From Pseudomonas sp. RSB 5.4 (GTDB lineage Bacteria > Pseudomonadota > Gammaproteobacteria > Pseudomonadales > Pseudomonadaceae): 64,000 bases of DNA. Position 1 is the stretch's first letter, and the number at the start of each line of letters is the position of its first letter. The stretch spans positions 496,001-560,000 of the forward strand of contig NZ_CP146986.1 of NCBI RefSeq assembly GCF_037126175.1, in the 5' to 3' direction. Both the position numbers and the translations under genes were made by a program. The notes beneath the pieces were generated by a model that searched no databases, was not told the origin of the DNA, and worked only from the letters and a program-made list of their open reading frames with translations. Positions 54,801 through 62,385 of this stretch are shown one piece after another.

Positions 54801-57800
54801 GGGCCGGCACCCTGACCAAAAACGGTCTGGCCGATGTAACGCTGTCGGGCAACAACACCTTCAGCGGCACCTTCGATGTGCTGTCCGGCAGCCTGACCAC
54901 CCTGAGCAATTCGGCGCTGGGCAACAACGCCACGGTCAATCTCGCGGGCGGCGCGGCGCTGAATCTCGGCGCTTCGGGCAGCCTCGCCAGCCTGACCGGC
55001 AGCGGTACCGCGTTGATCGGCACCGGTAACACCCTGAGCCTCGGTGGCAACAACGTCAGCAGCACCTTCGCCGGTGTCCTCAGCGGCGACGGCGGCCTGA
55101 CCAAACTCGGTAGCGGTACCCTGACCCTCAGCGGCATCAGCGACCTGACCGGCGATACCAACGTCAACGCCGGCACCCTGCAGGTCAACGGTTCGCTGGC
55201 CAGCGGCAACGTGCTGGTCAACAGCGGCGGCACTCTCGGCGGCAGCGGCACCTTGACCGGTGCCGTGACCGTGGCCGATGGCGGGCATCTGGCAGCTGTC
55301 ACCGGCAGCACGCTGTCGGTGGATTCGCTGGTGTTCAACGGCAACGCCAACTTCGATGTCGGCCTGGGTGCACCGGTCTCCGGTGGCGGTAATGCGCTGG
55401 TGAACGTCGGCGGCAACCTGACCCTCGACGGCACCTTGAATGTCAGCGATATCGGCGGCTTCGGTAGCGGCGTGTATCGCCTGATCAACTACACCGGCGG
55501 CCTCACTGACAACGGCATGCTGATCGGCACTGTGCCGGGCAGCGTGACCCCGGGCGATCTGACCCTGCAAACGGCGCTGGCCAACCAGATCAATTTGCTG
55601 GTCACCGCACCGGGAGTCACCGTGCAGTTCTGGGACGGCAACCAACTCGTCGCCAACGGTTCGGTGGATGGCGGCAGCGGCACCTGGGGTACCGGCACCA
55701 CCAACTGGACTGATGTGAACGGCACCACCAACCAGGCCTGGACCAACAGCTTCGCAGTGTTCCAGGGCACGGCGGGCACCGTGACCGTCAACGGCGCGCA
55801 AACCATCACCGGCATGCAGTTCGTCACCGATGGCTACAGCCTGCAGAACGGTACGGCGGGTTCGCTGAATCTGGTCAACGGTTCGCTGGGCAACGCCACC
55901 GTGCGGGTCGATCCGAACGCTACGGCGACCATTGGCGTGGCGCTCAACGGCGCCGGCACACTGGGTAAATACGACACCGGCACCCTGGTGCTCAACGCCG
56001 CCAACGGCTACACCGGCGGCACCGCACTCAATGGCGGCAAGATCGTGGTCGGCAACAATGCCGCGCTCGGCACTGGCGTGTTGACTGCTGCGGACGGTAC
56101 CGCACTGGACAGCAACGCGGCCGTCACGCTGGGCAACGATGTGGTGGTGAACGGTGGCCTGACTGTCGCTGGCAGCAACGCCTTGACCCTCGACGGTGTA
56201 GTCAGCGGGGCGGGCAGCCTGATCAAGTCCGGTGCTTCGAGCCTGACCCTCAATGGCAGTAATACCTACAGCGGCGGCACTCAACTCGCAGGCGGCACGC
56301 TGGTGCTGGGCAACAACAGCGCAATCAGTAGCGGTGCGCTCAACGTGACCGGCAACGGCACCCTCGACAGCACTTCGGCGCTGCAACTGGCCAACGCGAT
56401 CAATCTGGGGTCGCAATTGACCCTGGCCGGTAACCAGAACACCACGCTGCTCGGTGCCGTTACTGGCACAGGCAGTCTGGTGAAAAACGGCAGCGGTGAT
56501 CTCGTGCTGAGTGGCGCCAATACCTACAGCGGCGGGACCACGCTGAACGGCGGCACGACTACCGGCGACACCAGCAGCCTGCAAGGCGCGATCGTCAACA
56601 ACGCGGCGCTGACCTTCGCGCAGAATGCCGACGGCAGCTACACCGGCAACCTCACCGGCGCCGGCACGCTGAACAAAACCGGCACTGGCCAGTTGCTGCT
56701 GACCGGCAACAACACCTTCACCGGTGACACTTCGGTGCAGGCGGGCAATCTGATCGTCAACGGCGTGCTCAACAGCGCCAACGTCAACGTCGCCAGCGGT
56801 GCGCAAATCGGCGGCAGCGGACAACTGGGCGGCAACGTGCAACTGGCCAGCGGTGCAACACTGAGCGGTGGCGGTTCGGCTACACCGTTGTCGGTCGGTT
56901 CGCTGGCGTTGTCCTCGGGCACCAATCTGGACTTCAGCCTCGGCTCGGCCGCCAGTTCCACCACGGTGGTCAACGTCGCCGGCAACCTGACCCTCGACGG
57001 CACACTGAATATCAGCAACGCCGGCGGCTTTGGTACCGGGGTCTATCAACTGTTCCGCTACGGCGGCAGCCTGACCGACAACGGTCTGGTTTACGGCAGC
57101 CTGCCGGTATCGGCGGCCAACCTGACGCTGCAAACCGCCATCGCCAATCAGGTCAACCTGCTGGTGCAGGGCACACCGGGTGAAGTGCAGTTCTGGAACG
57201 GCGGCACCACCAATCCTGACGGCAGCATTGGTGGCGGTAGCGGCGTGTGGGGACCGGGCACCAACTGGACCGATCCGAGCGGTACGCAGGCGCTGGCGTC
57301 CAATGGTCAATTCGCAGTGTTCGGCGGCCAGGCCGGTACGGTCACCGTGCAGGGCAATCAGAACTTTACCGGTCTGCAATTCCTTACCGGCGGCTACAAC
57401 CTGGTGCCGGGAGCTGGCGGTACGCTGACGCCGGTCAACGGTGCCGACGGCAGCCTGGCGCCGGTACGGGTCAATGCCGGGGCCAGTGCTGAAATCGACG
57501 TGCCGCTGATCGGCACCGGCGGTATCGAGAAACTCGATTCTGGCACCCTCGTGCTGACGGGCGCCAACACCTACAGCGGTGGCACCACGGTCAGTGGCGG
57601 TACGCTGATCGGTAACACCACCAGCCTGCAAGGCAACATCACCGACAACGCTACGCTGGTGTTCCAGCAGAACACCGACGGTCAGTTCAACGGTGTGCTC
57701 AGCGGCACCGGAGCTTTGCTCAAACGTGGTGTCAGTCGCCTGCTTATGGTTGGCAATCAACCGTTCAGCGGCACCGTTTCGGTCGATCAGGGCGTGCTGC

Positions 57801-59362
57801 AGGTCGGCAGCCGTGCGGCGCCAGCATCGCTGGGCGGGCAAGTCACGGTCGCCAACGGGGCAGGCCTGAGCGGTAACGGCAGCGTCGGTTCGGTGCTCAA
57901 CCATGGCGTGGTGGCTTCCGGTGGCGCTGACGGCACCTTGAGCGTGGCCGGCAACCTGACCAACAGCAGTGATGGTGTGCTGGCGCTGACCGTCAGCTCG
58001 CCAACCGCCACGCCACTGGCGGTGGGTGGTACGGCGGCATTGGGCGGCGGTCTGGTGGTCAACAGCCTGGCGCCGTTCACCGGCAACACCACTTACTCGC
58101 TGATCACTGCGGGCGGTGGGGTGACCGGCACCTTCAGTGCCACCGATCTGCCGCAGTACGCGTTCCTCGACAGCTCGCTGGTCTACGGTGCCGACTCGGT
58201 CACCCTGGCCGTGAGCCGCAACGGCAACTCGTTCGCCGATGTCGCTGCCACGGGCAACCAGCGCGGCACCGCCACGGCACTGTCCAATAACGGAGCGGCC
58301 GGCGCGGCGTTGCAGAACCAGATCGTCAACCTCAGCGTGGCCGGTGCGCGCAATGCGTTCGACAGCCTCTCCGGAGAAATCCACGCCAGCACCGCCAGCG
58401 CGATGCTGGAGGATTCGCGCTTCATCCGCGAGGCGGTCAATGACCGCATGCGCCAGCCATCGTGCAGCGCCGCCGATGATCCACGCAAAACCCTGGCACC
58501 GAGCGACACGCAACTGAGCAGCAACGGCTGCCACGGTGAAATGGTCGGCTGGATCCGGGCTATCGGTGCCTGGGGCGACATGGGCGGCGACAGCAACACG
58601 GCGAAGGTTGATCGCAACCTGGGCGGTTTCATGCTCGGCACCGACAAGGCGCTGGATGACACCTGGCGTGCCGGGATGGCGGCCGGCTACACCCGCAGCA
58701 ACCTCAACGCGCATGATCGCAACTCCGATGCCAAGGTCGACAGCTACCACCTGGCCGGTTACCTGAACTCGCAATTCGATGCACTGGCGGTGCGCCTCGG
58801 CGCGGCTTACAGCTGGCACAGCATCGAGACCAAACGCGATGTCAGCGTTGGCAGCTACAATGATCGTCTGAAGGCCGATTACGACGCACGCAGTGCGCAG
58901 GTGTTCGGTGAAGTGGGTTACGCGATCAACGCGGCAGGCGTTGCCATCGAACCGTTCGCCGGTCTTGCCTACGTCAACTACGACAGCGACACCGGCAAGG
59001 AAAAAGGTGGAGTGGGGCGCCTGAAGGCTGATGCCGATCAGGACATCACCTACTCGACTCTCGGTGTGCGCATCGGCAAGTTGGTGACCCTGGCCAACGG
59101 CAGCCAACTGACGCCACGTGCGGCCATCGGCTGGCGACATGCCTACGGCGACACCAAACCTGACGCCGACCTGACCTTCATCGACGGCGGCGCCTCGTTC
59201 AGCACCCAGGGCGTACCCATCGCCAAGGACAGCGCATTGCTCGAAGCCGGCGTGGACTTCCAGGTCACCCCGACCGGCAAGCTGGGCATCGGCTACTCGG
59301 GCCAGGTGTCGAGCGACAACAACGACAGCGCGTTCAACATCAGCTTCAGTCAAAGCTTCTGA
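48842..59362 (+). CDS. Giant repeat-rich autotransporter (type Va), 3506 aa
   Basis: An unusually long autotransporter. GTG at 48842 follows an AAGGAG site six bases upstream. A signal peptide (to about residue 38) is followed by a head (about 40-390) and a passenger built from about 22 units of ~80 residues. Each unit holds an anchor like LTLNGANTFTGGTALNAG, then ALGTGAL, a DSNTAVTLGNN segment and LTLGGVISG. Three larger modules beginning with FWDG or FWNG (near nt 53450, 55630 and 57190), about 130 residues each, divide the array into blocks. These are the passenger-associated transport repeats. A helical linker and a 12-strand beta-barrel domain occupy about residues 3230-3506, ending in SFSQSF. 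It is probably a surface adhesin or biofilm factor; no catalytic motif was seen. A terminator follows. Confidence 0.92.
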   Translation: MEARFGVALVSRFSPLSLAVHLSVAGLLFGGVSEQALATCSAAGSTITCSGVPTLPLFLNDYSSATSGLTVNVTNGAQMNATLGGKVLNLTGANINLNNSGTLDPALLGLVSILSGGAFIGTGATSTVSIVNNATGLIRGTGMLLGLNLTSIDGLGIAVNNSVSGTTTITNDGTITSTGLSVGGITLADTPVVGVYGGSQVNMTNSASGTINGRIAFETSVAGNTFTNAGNITGGVSMGAGSTNTFYAITGSSVNVGDGVQVSVGLGGLIGINLTFAPTGTIDGGAAGTNTLILQNPIGLGGGTTGTGTASSATYVNFNNLTLNSGTWTLQGPLVSGATTLNGGVAQFNDNAAFGSGVLTSNGGILQASNAGLTLGNQINLGASGLTLQGINGMTLNGVISGTGGLTKIGSGQLNLNGINTYSGNTVLNGGVVLVGNNQAFSNGGITVGGSSSISATTPISLANAITLNSTLTATGTGALTLGGVISGAANLTKTGSGSLTLNGINTYTGITSLSAGTLRVGNNNALGTGVLNTSNGTSLDSTGNVTLGNNLGITGALNVLGSNALTLGGIVSGTGAITKSGSASLTLTGNNTNSGTTALNGGSLFVGSNTALGTGALNAAAGTTLDATTAVTLANAVALAGGLTIGGTQALGLSGVISGAGNLIKGGTANLTLSGNNTFSGGTALNNGTLIVGSNTALGTGALTTAAGTTLDASTTVALSNAVALGGNLNIAGNANLTLGGVVSGSGGLTKNGAANLILNGANTFLGAVALNAGTITAGANAALGSGDITVGGAATLDSNTAVTLNNNVILNNNLGIGGSNGLTLGGVISGASQLTKNGTANLTLNGANTFTGGTALNAGSLTVGNGAALGTGTLTVGGAGATLNSSANVTLNNAIALSANLTAGGANPLTLGGVISGSSNLIKTGASTLTLIGANTYTGSTSLNAGTLIVGSNTALGTGVLNAGNNTTLDASTATSLANNVNLGGNVTIGGSNALTLAGVVSGVGGVTKSGPADLILNGANTYFGNTALNVGKLIVGSNTALGSGALNAAAGTTLDTNTAVTLGNQVNLAGAMNIGGSADLTLTGTVAGAVSLVKNGAANLNLNGTNTYAGGTTLNAGTVTAGNSSALGTGALTVGGAATLDSSSPLVSLANAVVLNAALSVGGTQDLTLGGVISGAGQLIKNGAANLTVNGTNTFSGGSTLNAGTLTLGSAAALGSGGLTVGGASTLDTSTGMSVGNNITLNAGLTLAGSNTLNLSGVIDGAGSLTKEGFGDLTLSGNNTFTGALNITSGSVTTVSSGALGNTSGANISAGANLYLNSTASLNGLSGSGSVQVAGGNTLNVGGVSSTSTFDGDLGGSGALTKVGTGTLNLTGINGITGNTNVNGGTLNLTGSLASSQLNVNTGATLTGTGSALGVITINNGGHLALSSGNTLSTSSLILTANSNVDASLATPSTSSLMNIGGNLTLDGNLNVTDAGGFGVGVYRLFNYIGALTDNGLTVAGVPVGYGLGDILVQTLGNQVNLVVSAPNTNLRFWDGSQTIPNGNVDGGTGTWTAGGTNWTNSNGTLNQTWAGDFAVFQGTAGTVSVNGTQLFTGMQFLTDGYNVVNGTSGLLTAVNGSGGTTAMRVDPGVTATVGVDINGSGILNKLDAGTLVLNGANSYTGGTQLDGGTLVVGSNIALGTSALIANAGTQLDSNTAVTLGNAATLNGNLTLLGSNALTLNGVISGTGGLIKNGSASLTLGGNNAFLGPVALNAGGLILASNSALGSATLNAASGTTLDASGAFTAGNAINLAGNLGVVGSNDLTLSGAINGAGSLTKNGAANLILSGANNFLGGVTLNAGTLTAGSNGALGLGNLTVAGASALDSNTAVSLGNNVVLNANLTNTGSSDVALSGVVSGTGGLIKNGASNLTLNGINTYTGGTTLNAGTLTLGTGAALGSGALTVAGASSLDSSSPLVLANNINLNANLGLTGNNNLTLGGVIAGAGTLTKNGLADVTLSGNNTFSGTFDVLSGSLTTLSNSALGNNATVNLAGGAALNLGASGSLASLTGSGTALIGTGNTLSLGGNNVSSTFAGVLSGDGGLTKLGSGTLTLSGISDLTGDTNVNAGTLQVNGSLASGNVLVNSGGTLGGSGTLTGAVTVADGGHLAAVTGSTLSVDSLVFNGNANFDVGLGAPVSGGGNALVNVGGNLTLDGTLNVSDIGGFGSGVYRLINYTGGLTDNGMLIGTVPGSVTPGDLTLQTALANQINLLVTAPGVTVQFWDGNQLVANGSVDGGSGTWGTGTTNWTDVNGTTNQAWTNSFAVFQGTAGTVTVNGAQTITGMQFVTDGYSLQNGTAGSLNLVNGSLGNATVRVDPNATATIGVALNGAGTLGKYDTGTLVLNAANGYTGGTALNGGKIVVGNNAALGTGVLTAADGTALDSNAAVTLGNDVVVNGGLTVAGSNALTLDGVVSGAGSLIKSGASSLTLNGSNTYSGGTQLAGGTLVLGNNSAISSGALNVTGNGTLDSTSALQLANAINLGSQLTLAGNQNTTLLGAVTGTGSLVKNGSGDLVLSGANTYSGGTTLNGGTTTGDTSSLQGAIVNNAALTFAQNADGSYTGNLTGAGTLNKTGTGQLLLTGNNTFTGDTSVQAGNLIVNGVLNSANVNVASGAQIGGSGQLGGNVQLASGATLSGGGSATPLSVGSLALSSGTNLDFSLGSAASSTTVVNVAGNLTLDGTLNISNAGGFGTGVYQLFRYGGSLTDNGLVYGSLPVSAANLTLQTAIANQVNLLVQGTPGEVQFWNGGTTNPDGSIGGGSGVWGPGTNWTDPSGTQALASNGQFAVFGGQAGTVTVQGNQNFTGLQFLTGGYNLVPGAGGTLTPVNGADGSLAPVRVNAGASAEIDVPLIGTGGIEKLDSGTLVLTGANTYSGGTTVSGGTLIGNTTSLQGNITDNATLVFQQNTDGQFNGVLSGTGALLKRGVSRLLMVGNQPFSGTVSVDQGVLQVGSRAAPASLGGQVTVANGAGLSGNGSVGSVLNHGVVASGGADGTLSVAGNLTNSSDGVLALTVSSPTATPLAVGGTAALGGGLVVNSLAPFTGNTTYSLITAGGGVTGTFSATDLPQYAFLDSSLVYGADSVTLAVSRNGNSFADVAATGNQRGTATALSNNGAAGAALQNQIVNLSVAGARNAFDSLSGEIHASTASAMLEDSRFIREAVNDRMRQPSCSAADDPRKTLAPSDTQLSSNGCHGEMVGWIRAIGAWGDMGGDSNTAKVDRNLGGFMLGTDKALDDTWRAGMAAGYTRSNLNAHDRNSDAKVDSYHLAGYLNSQFDALAVRLGAAYSWHSIETKRDVSVGSYNDRLKADYDARSAQVFGEVGYAINAAGVAIEPFAGLAYVNYDSDTGKEKGGVGRLKADADQDITYSTLGVRIGKLVTLANGSQLTPRAAIGWRHAYGDTKPDADLTFIDGGASFSTQGVPIAKDSALLEAGVDFQVTPTGKLGIGYSGQVSSDNNDSAFNISFSQSF

Positions 59363-59382
59363 ATCATGGTCGAAGTACTTTA

Positions 59383-59408
59383 GCCGCCCGAAAGGGCGGT
59401 TTTTTTTG
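59383..59408 (+). terminator. Intrinsic terminator after the autotransporter
   Basis: CCGCCC, GAAA loop, GGGCGG, then eight T bases. It lies 21 bases after the stop codon and is a textbook rho-independent terminator. Confidence 0.9.
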
Positions 59409-59518
59409 CACTGCAAAAGATCCCGGATGCGTCCTACACAAATAAGCGACTTTCCCGACTGCGGCTATCTGTAGATCCACGCAAAGTCCCGTGCCTAAAA
59501 AGACACAGGGAAATGTGG

Positions 59519-61522
59519 ATGCTGACCGTCGGCAAACCTATTGTTTTCAGACTTGATATCGAAGGTGTCTCCAGCGATCTTCAAGTGCTCGAATTCCGAG
59601 CCAGGGAGGCGCTCAACCAAACCTATGAGGTCGAACTCGAACTGGTCAGTGAACGCCGTGACCTGGATCTCGAGTCTCTTCTGCATCGCCCAGCCTTTGT
59701 GTCTTTCTGCGCAGACGGTTCGGGCCTTCATGGACAGGTTTATCGAGTTGCCCAAGGCGACTCCGGCGCACGTCTGACGCGCTACCAGATCCTTTTGGTG
59801 CCGCATCTGGCCTATCTCGCTCATCGTCACAACCAGCGCATCTTTCAGCATCAGAGCGTGCCGCAAATCATCGCGCGAGTGTTGAGTGATCACGGCATGC
59901 AGGCCGATGCCTGGCGCTTTGTGCTCAATGCCGAGTACCCGGCGCGCTTGTATTGCGTGCAATACAACGAGAGCGATCTGCATTTCATCCAGCGGTTGTG
60001 CGAGGAGGAGGGGCTGCATTTTCATTTCCAGCACAGCCCCAATCGGCACCTGTTGGTGTTCGGCGATGACCAGACCGTGTTCCCCAGGCCCGACGCGCCG
60101 ACTGCCTATGCGCAGGGCAGCGGCATGGTCGCCGAGGCGTCGGTGATCGAGCGTTTCACCGTGCGCCTGGAGACCCGTCCCACCCAGGTCAGCCGCCGTG
60201 ATTACCATTTTGAAAACCCCACGGTGCAACTCGATGCCGCGGCCAGGGAAGCGCGGCTTCCTGTACTCGAGGATTACAGCTTTCCCGGGCAGTTCACCCA
60301 CCGTGATCGTGGCAGACATCTAAGCCAGAGAAGCCTCGAACGGCATCGCGCCGATTACCGTCAGGGGAAAGGTCGCAGCGACCAAAGCCTGATGCGCAGT
60401 GGCAGCTTCGTAGACATGGGCGGACATCCGCGCGCCGACCTTAATGGTTTGTGGCTGCTGACCAGCGTCGAGCACATTGGCAAGCAGCCGCAAGTGCTGG
60501 AGGAGTCGGCCACCGGCACTGATTCCGGTGACGGCTTCAGCCAGGGTTATCGTAATGACTTCGTCGCGACACCTTGGGACGTCATCTTCCGCCCCGCGCT
60601 TGAACACCCCAAACCCCGAATGACCGGCAACCAGCATGCCGTGGTCACCGGGCCTCCCGGCGAGGAGATTTACTGCGACGCCTATGGCCGGGTAAAGGTC
60701 CAGTTGCTGTGGGACAGGGAAGGGCAGCGCAATGAACAATCCAGCTGCTGGCTGCGGGTCACCAGTGGCTGGGCCCATGATCAATATGGCAGCGTGCAGA
60801 TCCCGCGTGTCGGCATGGAAGTGTTGGTCGGTTTCACTGACGGCGATCCCGACAAGCCGTTTGTCCTCGGTTGTCTGGCCAACGCCGCGACGCCCGTGCC
60901 GCTGAATTTGCCCGCTGAACAATCGCGCACGGTGCTTCGCAGCCACAGCACCCCCGGTGGAGGCGGCTACAACGAGCTGCGTATCGAGGACAGGAAAGGC
61001 GCCGAAGAAATCGCCATCCGCGCCCAGCGTGACTTTGTCCAGTTGGTACTCAATGACCAGCGGCTGCAGGTCGACAATCAGCGCACGGTGGTGATCGGTG
61101 GTCTGGCCAGCCACGACCTGCGCAGTGATGAACATCATCTGACCCATGGCAACCGTCTGACCGAACTCAAGCAGGATGATCACCTGTGGGTTCAGGGCGA
61201 CCGGCACGTTCGGGTAGCCAGCCAACGGCTTAGCGCAGCGCAGCAGATCCACCTGGGCGCGGGCCAGCAAGTGGTGATCGATGGTGGTACGCATGTGACG
61301 ATCACGGCCGGCGGGCATTGGTTGACGCTGGGGCCGGAAGGCATTTGCAGCAGCGTGCCGATTGTCCAGGGCGGTGCGCCTGCGCTGGGGATGGCGGCAG
61401 AGCCTTTGGTGCCAGGGGCGTTGCCATTGTTGAAGGTGGCGTTCGATCCGGTTCAGCAGCGCCATGCATTCGTTTCCGCACGCGGCTCGCGTTGCCTGGC
61501 CTGCGAGGCGGCCCACGCATGA
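59519..61522 (+). CDS. vgrG: Type VI secretion tip protein VgrG
   Basis: A 667-residue spike protein. The N-terminal gp27-like region (about 1-370) precedes a gp5-like OB domain (about 375-470, VKVQLLWDREG, SCWLRVTSGWA, GMEVLVGFTDGDPDKPFVLG) and a C-terminal beta-helix. The end carries a short Cys-pair tail (CLACEA). ATG at 59519 is preferred because AGGGA lies seven bases upstream; ATG 59513 is two codons earlier. It overlaps the DUF4123 gene by four bases. No effector domain is fused to it; the cargo is probably loaded through the adaptor and effector genes that follow. Confidence 0.93.
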   Translation: MLTVGKPIVFRLDIEGVSSDLQVLEFRAREALNQTYEVELELVSERRDLDLESLLHRPAFVSFCADGSGLHGQVYRVAQGDSGARLTRYQILLVPHLAYLAHRHNQRIFQHQSVPQIIARVLSDHGMQADAWRFVLNAEYPARLYCVQYNESDLHFIQRLCEEEGLHFHFQHSPNRHLLVFGDDQTVFPRPDAPTAYAQGSGMVAEASVIERFTVRLETRPTQVSRRDYHFENPTVQLDAAAREARLPVLEDYSFPGQFTHRDRGRHLSQRSLERHRADYRQGKGRSDQSLMRSGSFVDMGGHPRADLNGLWLLTSVEHIGKQPQVLEESATGTDSGDGFSQGYRNDFVATPWDVIFRPALEHPKPRMTGNQHAVVTGPPGEEIYCDAYGRVKVQLLWDREGQRNEQSSCWLRVTSGWAHDQYGSVQIPRVGMEVLVGFTDGDPDKPFVLGCLANAATPVPLNLPAEQSRTVLRSHSTPGGGGYNELRIEDRKGAEEIAIRAQRDFVQLVLNDQRLQVDNQRTVVIGGLASHDLRSDEHHLTHGNRLTELKQDDHLWVQGDRHVRVASQRLSAAQQIHLGAGQQVVIDGGTHVTITAGGHWLTLGPEGICSSVPIVQGGAPALGMAAEPLVPGALPLLKVAFDPVQQRHAFVSARGSRCLACEAAHA

Positions 61523-62385
61523 GCTTGTCGAGCGCTTTTCCCGAAGGTCTGCCGTGGACCGAGCAACAGGCCTTTCTGTTGCTGGACGGTGCGACGATCC
61601 CCGACTTGCCGGCGCGGCTGAAACAGCACAGTTCGGCGCCCGGTACCGTTGCCCTCTACGACCAGCCACCCTTTTCAGCGTTGCGCGACATATCGCCCCT
61701 GTTGGTCGCGATTGCGCACGCGGACGATCCGCTGGCCCGGTTCCATCTGCAACATGCGCAGGCGGAGTGGGGCGTGCTGCTGTTCAGCGCCGCGCCTATG
61801 CACAGCGTTGCCGAGCACCTGCGCAAACTGCTGGTCGTCGAGTTGCCCGCCGGGCAATCGGCATTTTTGCGCATCGCCGATGCGGCGGTGGCGCACGCGT
61901 TGTTTGCCCATGCCGATCAGCGATTGTTCGGACCTTTGACCTGTGTGGTGACGGCGGACTGCGTCAATGATGTTTGGCACGGTCATCGACCTCGGCTGGC
62001 TGAGTGTCCGGTGCTTGCCGTGCCGTATCGCCTTGATCCGGAGCTGAACGCGGCGTTGGATCAGGTTGACCGGCGTCGCAGGTTGCTGGAGCTGGATGCG
62101 CATCTGTTGAAGCACTTCCGTGAATTCCATGTCGGGGAAACGCTGGGCCAGCGCTGGCCATTGCTGGATCGTATGGAAACCCAAGCCAGTGCCCTCGGCC
62201 TGAGCAGTCAATCCGAGTTGTTCAACTACGCCAACCTGCTTGCGCTGCTCGACAGCCACGACATCGCCGAACACCCGCCAATCCACCACGTGCTCCACAC
62301 GCCCTCCCTGCAATCACCGGGCGAGCGTGTCACGCTGGCCGTTGATATGGCGCAGCGGTGGGTCAGTCAAAGGGAACGCCCATGA
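61519..62385 (+). CDS. DUF4123 T6SS effector adaptor (Tap/TEC type)
   Basis: A 288-residue cytosolic protein with the DUF4123 domain in its first ~150 residues (ending near LFAHADQRLFGPLT). DUF4123 adaptors load a specific effector onto VgrG. Its ATG overlaps the vgrG stop, and its stop overlaps the next ATG, so the three genes form a coupled operon. The next gene encodes a VasX-like effector, the expected cargo. The C-terminal part (about 170-288) is helical and less conserved, as is usual for the cargo-specific region. Confidence 0.88.
   Translation: MSLSSAFPEGLPWTEQQAFLLLDGATIPDLPARLKQHSSAPGTVALYDQPPFSALRDISPLLVAIAHADDPLARFHLQHAQAEWGVLLFSAAPMHSVAEHLRKLLVVELPAGQSAFLRIADAAVAHALFAHADQRLFGPLTCVVTADCVNDVWHGHRPRLAECPVLAVPYRLDPELNAALDQVDRRRRLLELDAHLLKHFREFHVGETLGQRWPLLDRMETQASALGLSSQSELFNYANLLALLDSHDIAEHPPIHHVLHTPSLQSPGERVTLAVDMAQRWVSQRERP

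Noticed and set aside
53681..59416. 1911-codon open frame on the minus strand across the autotransporter
   Set aside because: It is an antisense frame of a repetitive, GC3-biased gene. Its composition mirrors the plus-strand repeats, it has no known domain, and the plus strand has a signal peptide, a passenger and a barrel.
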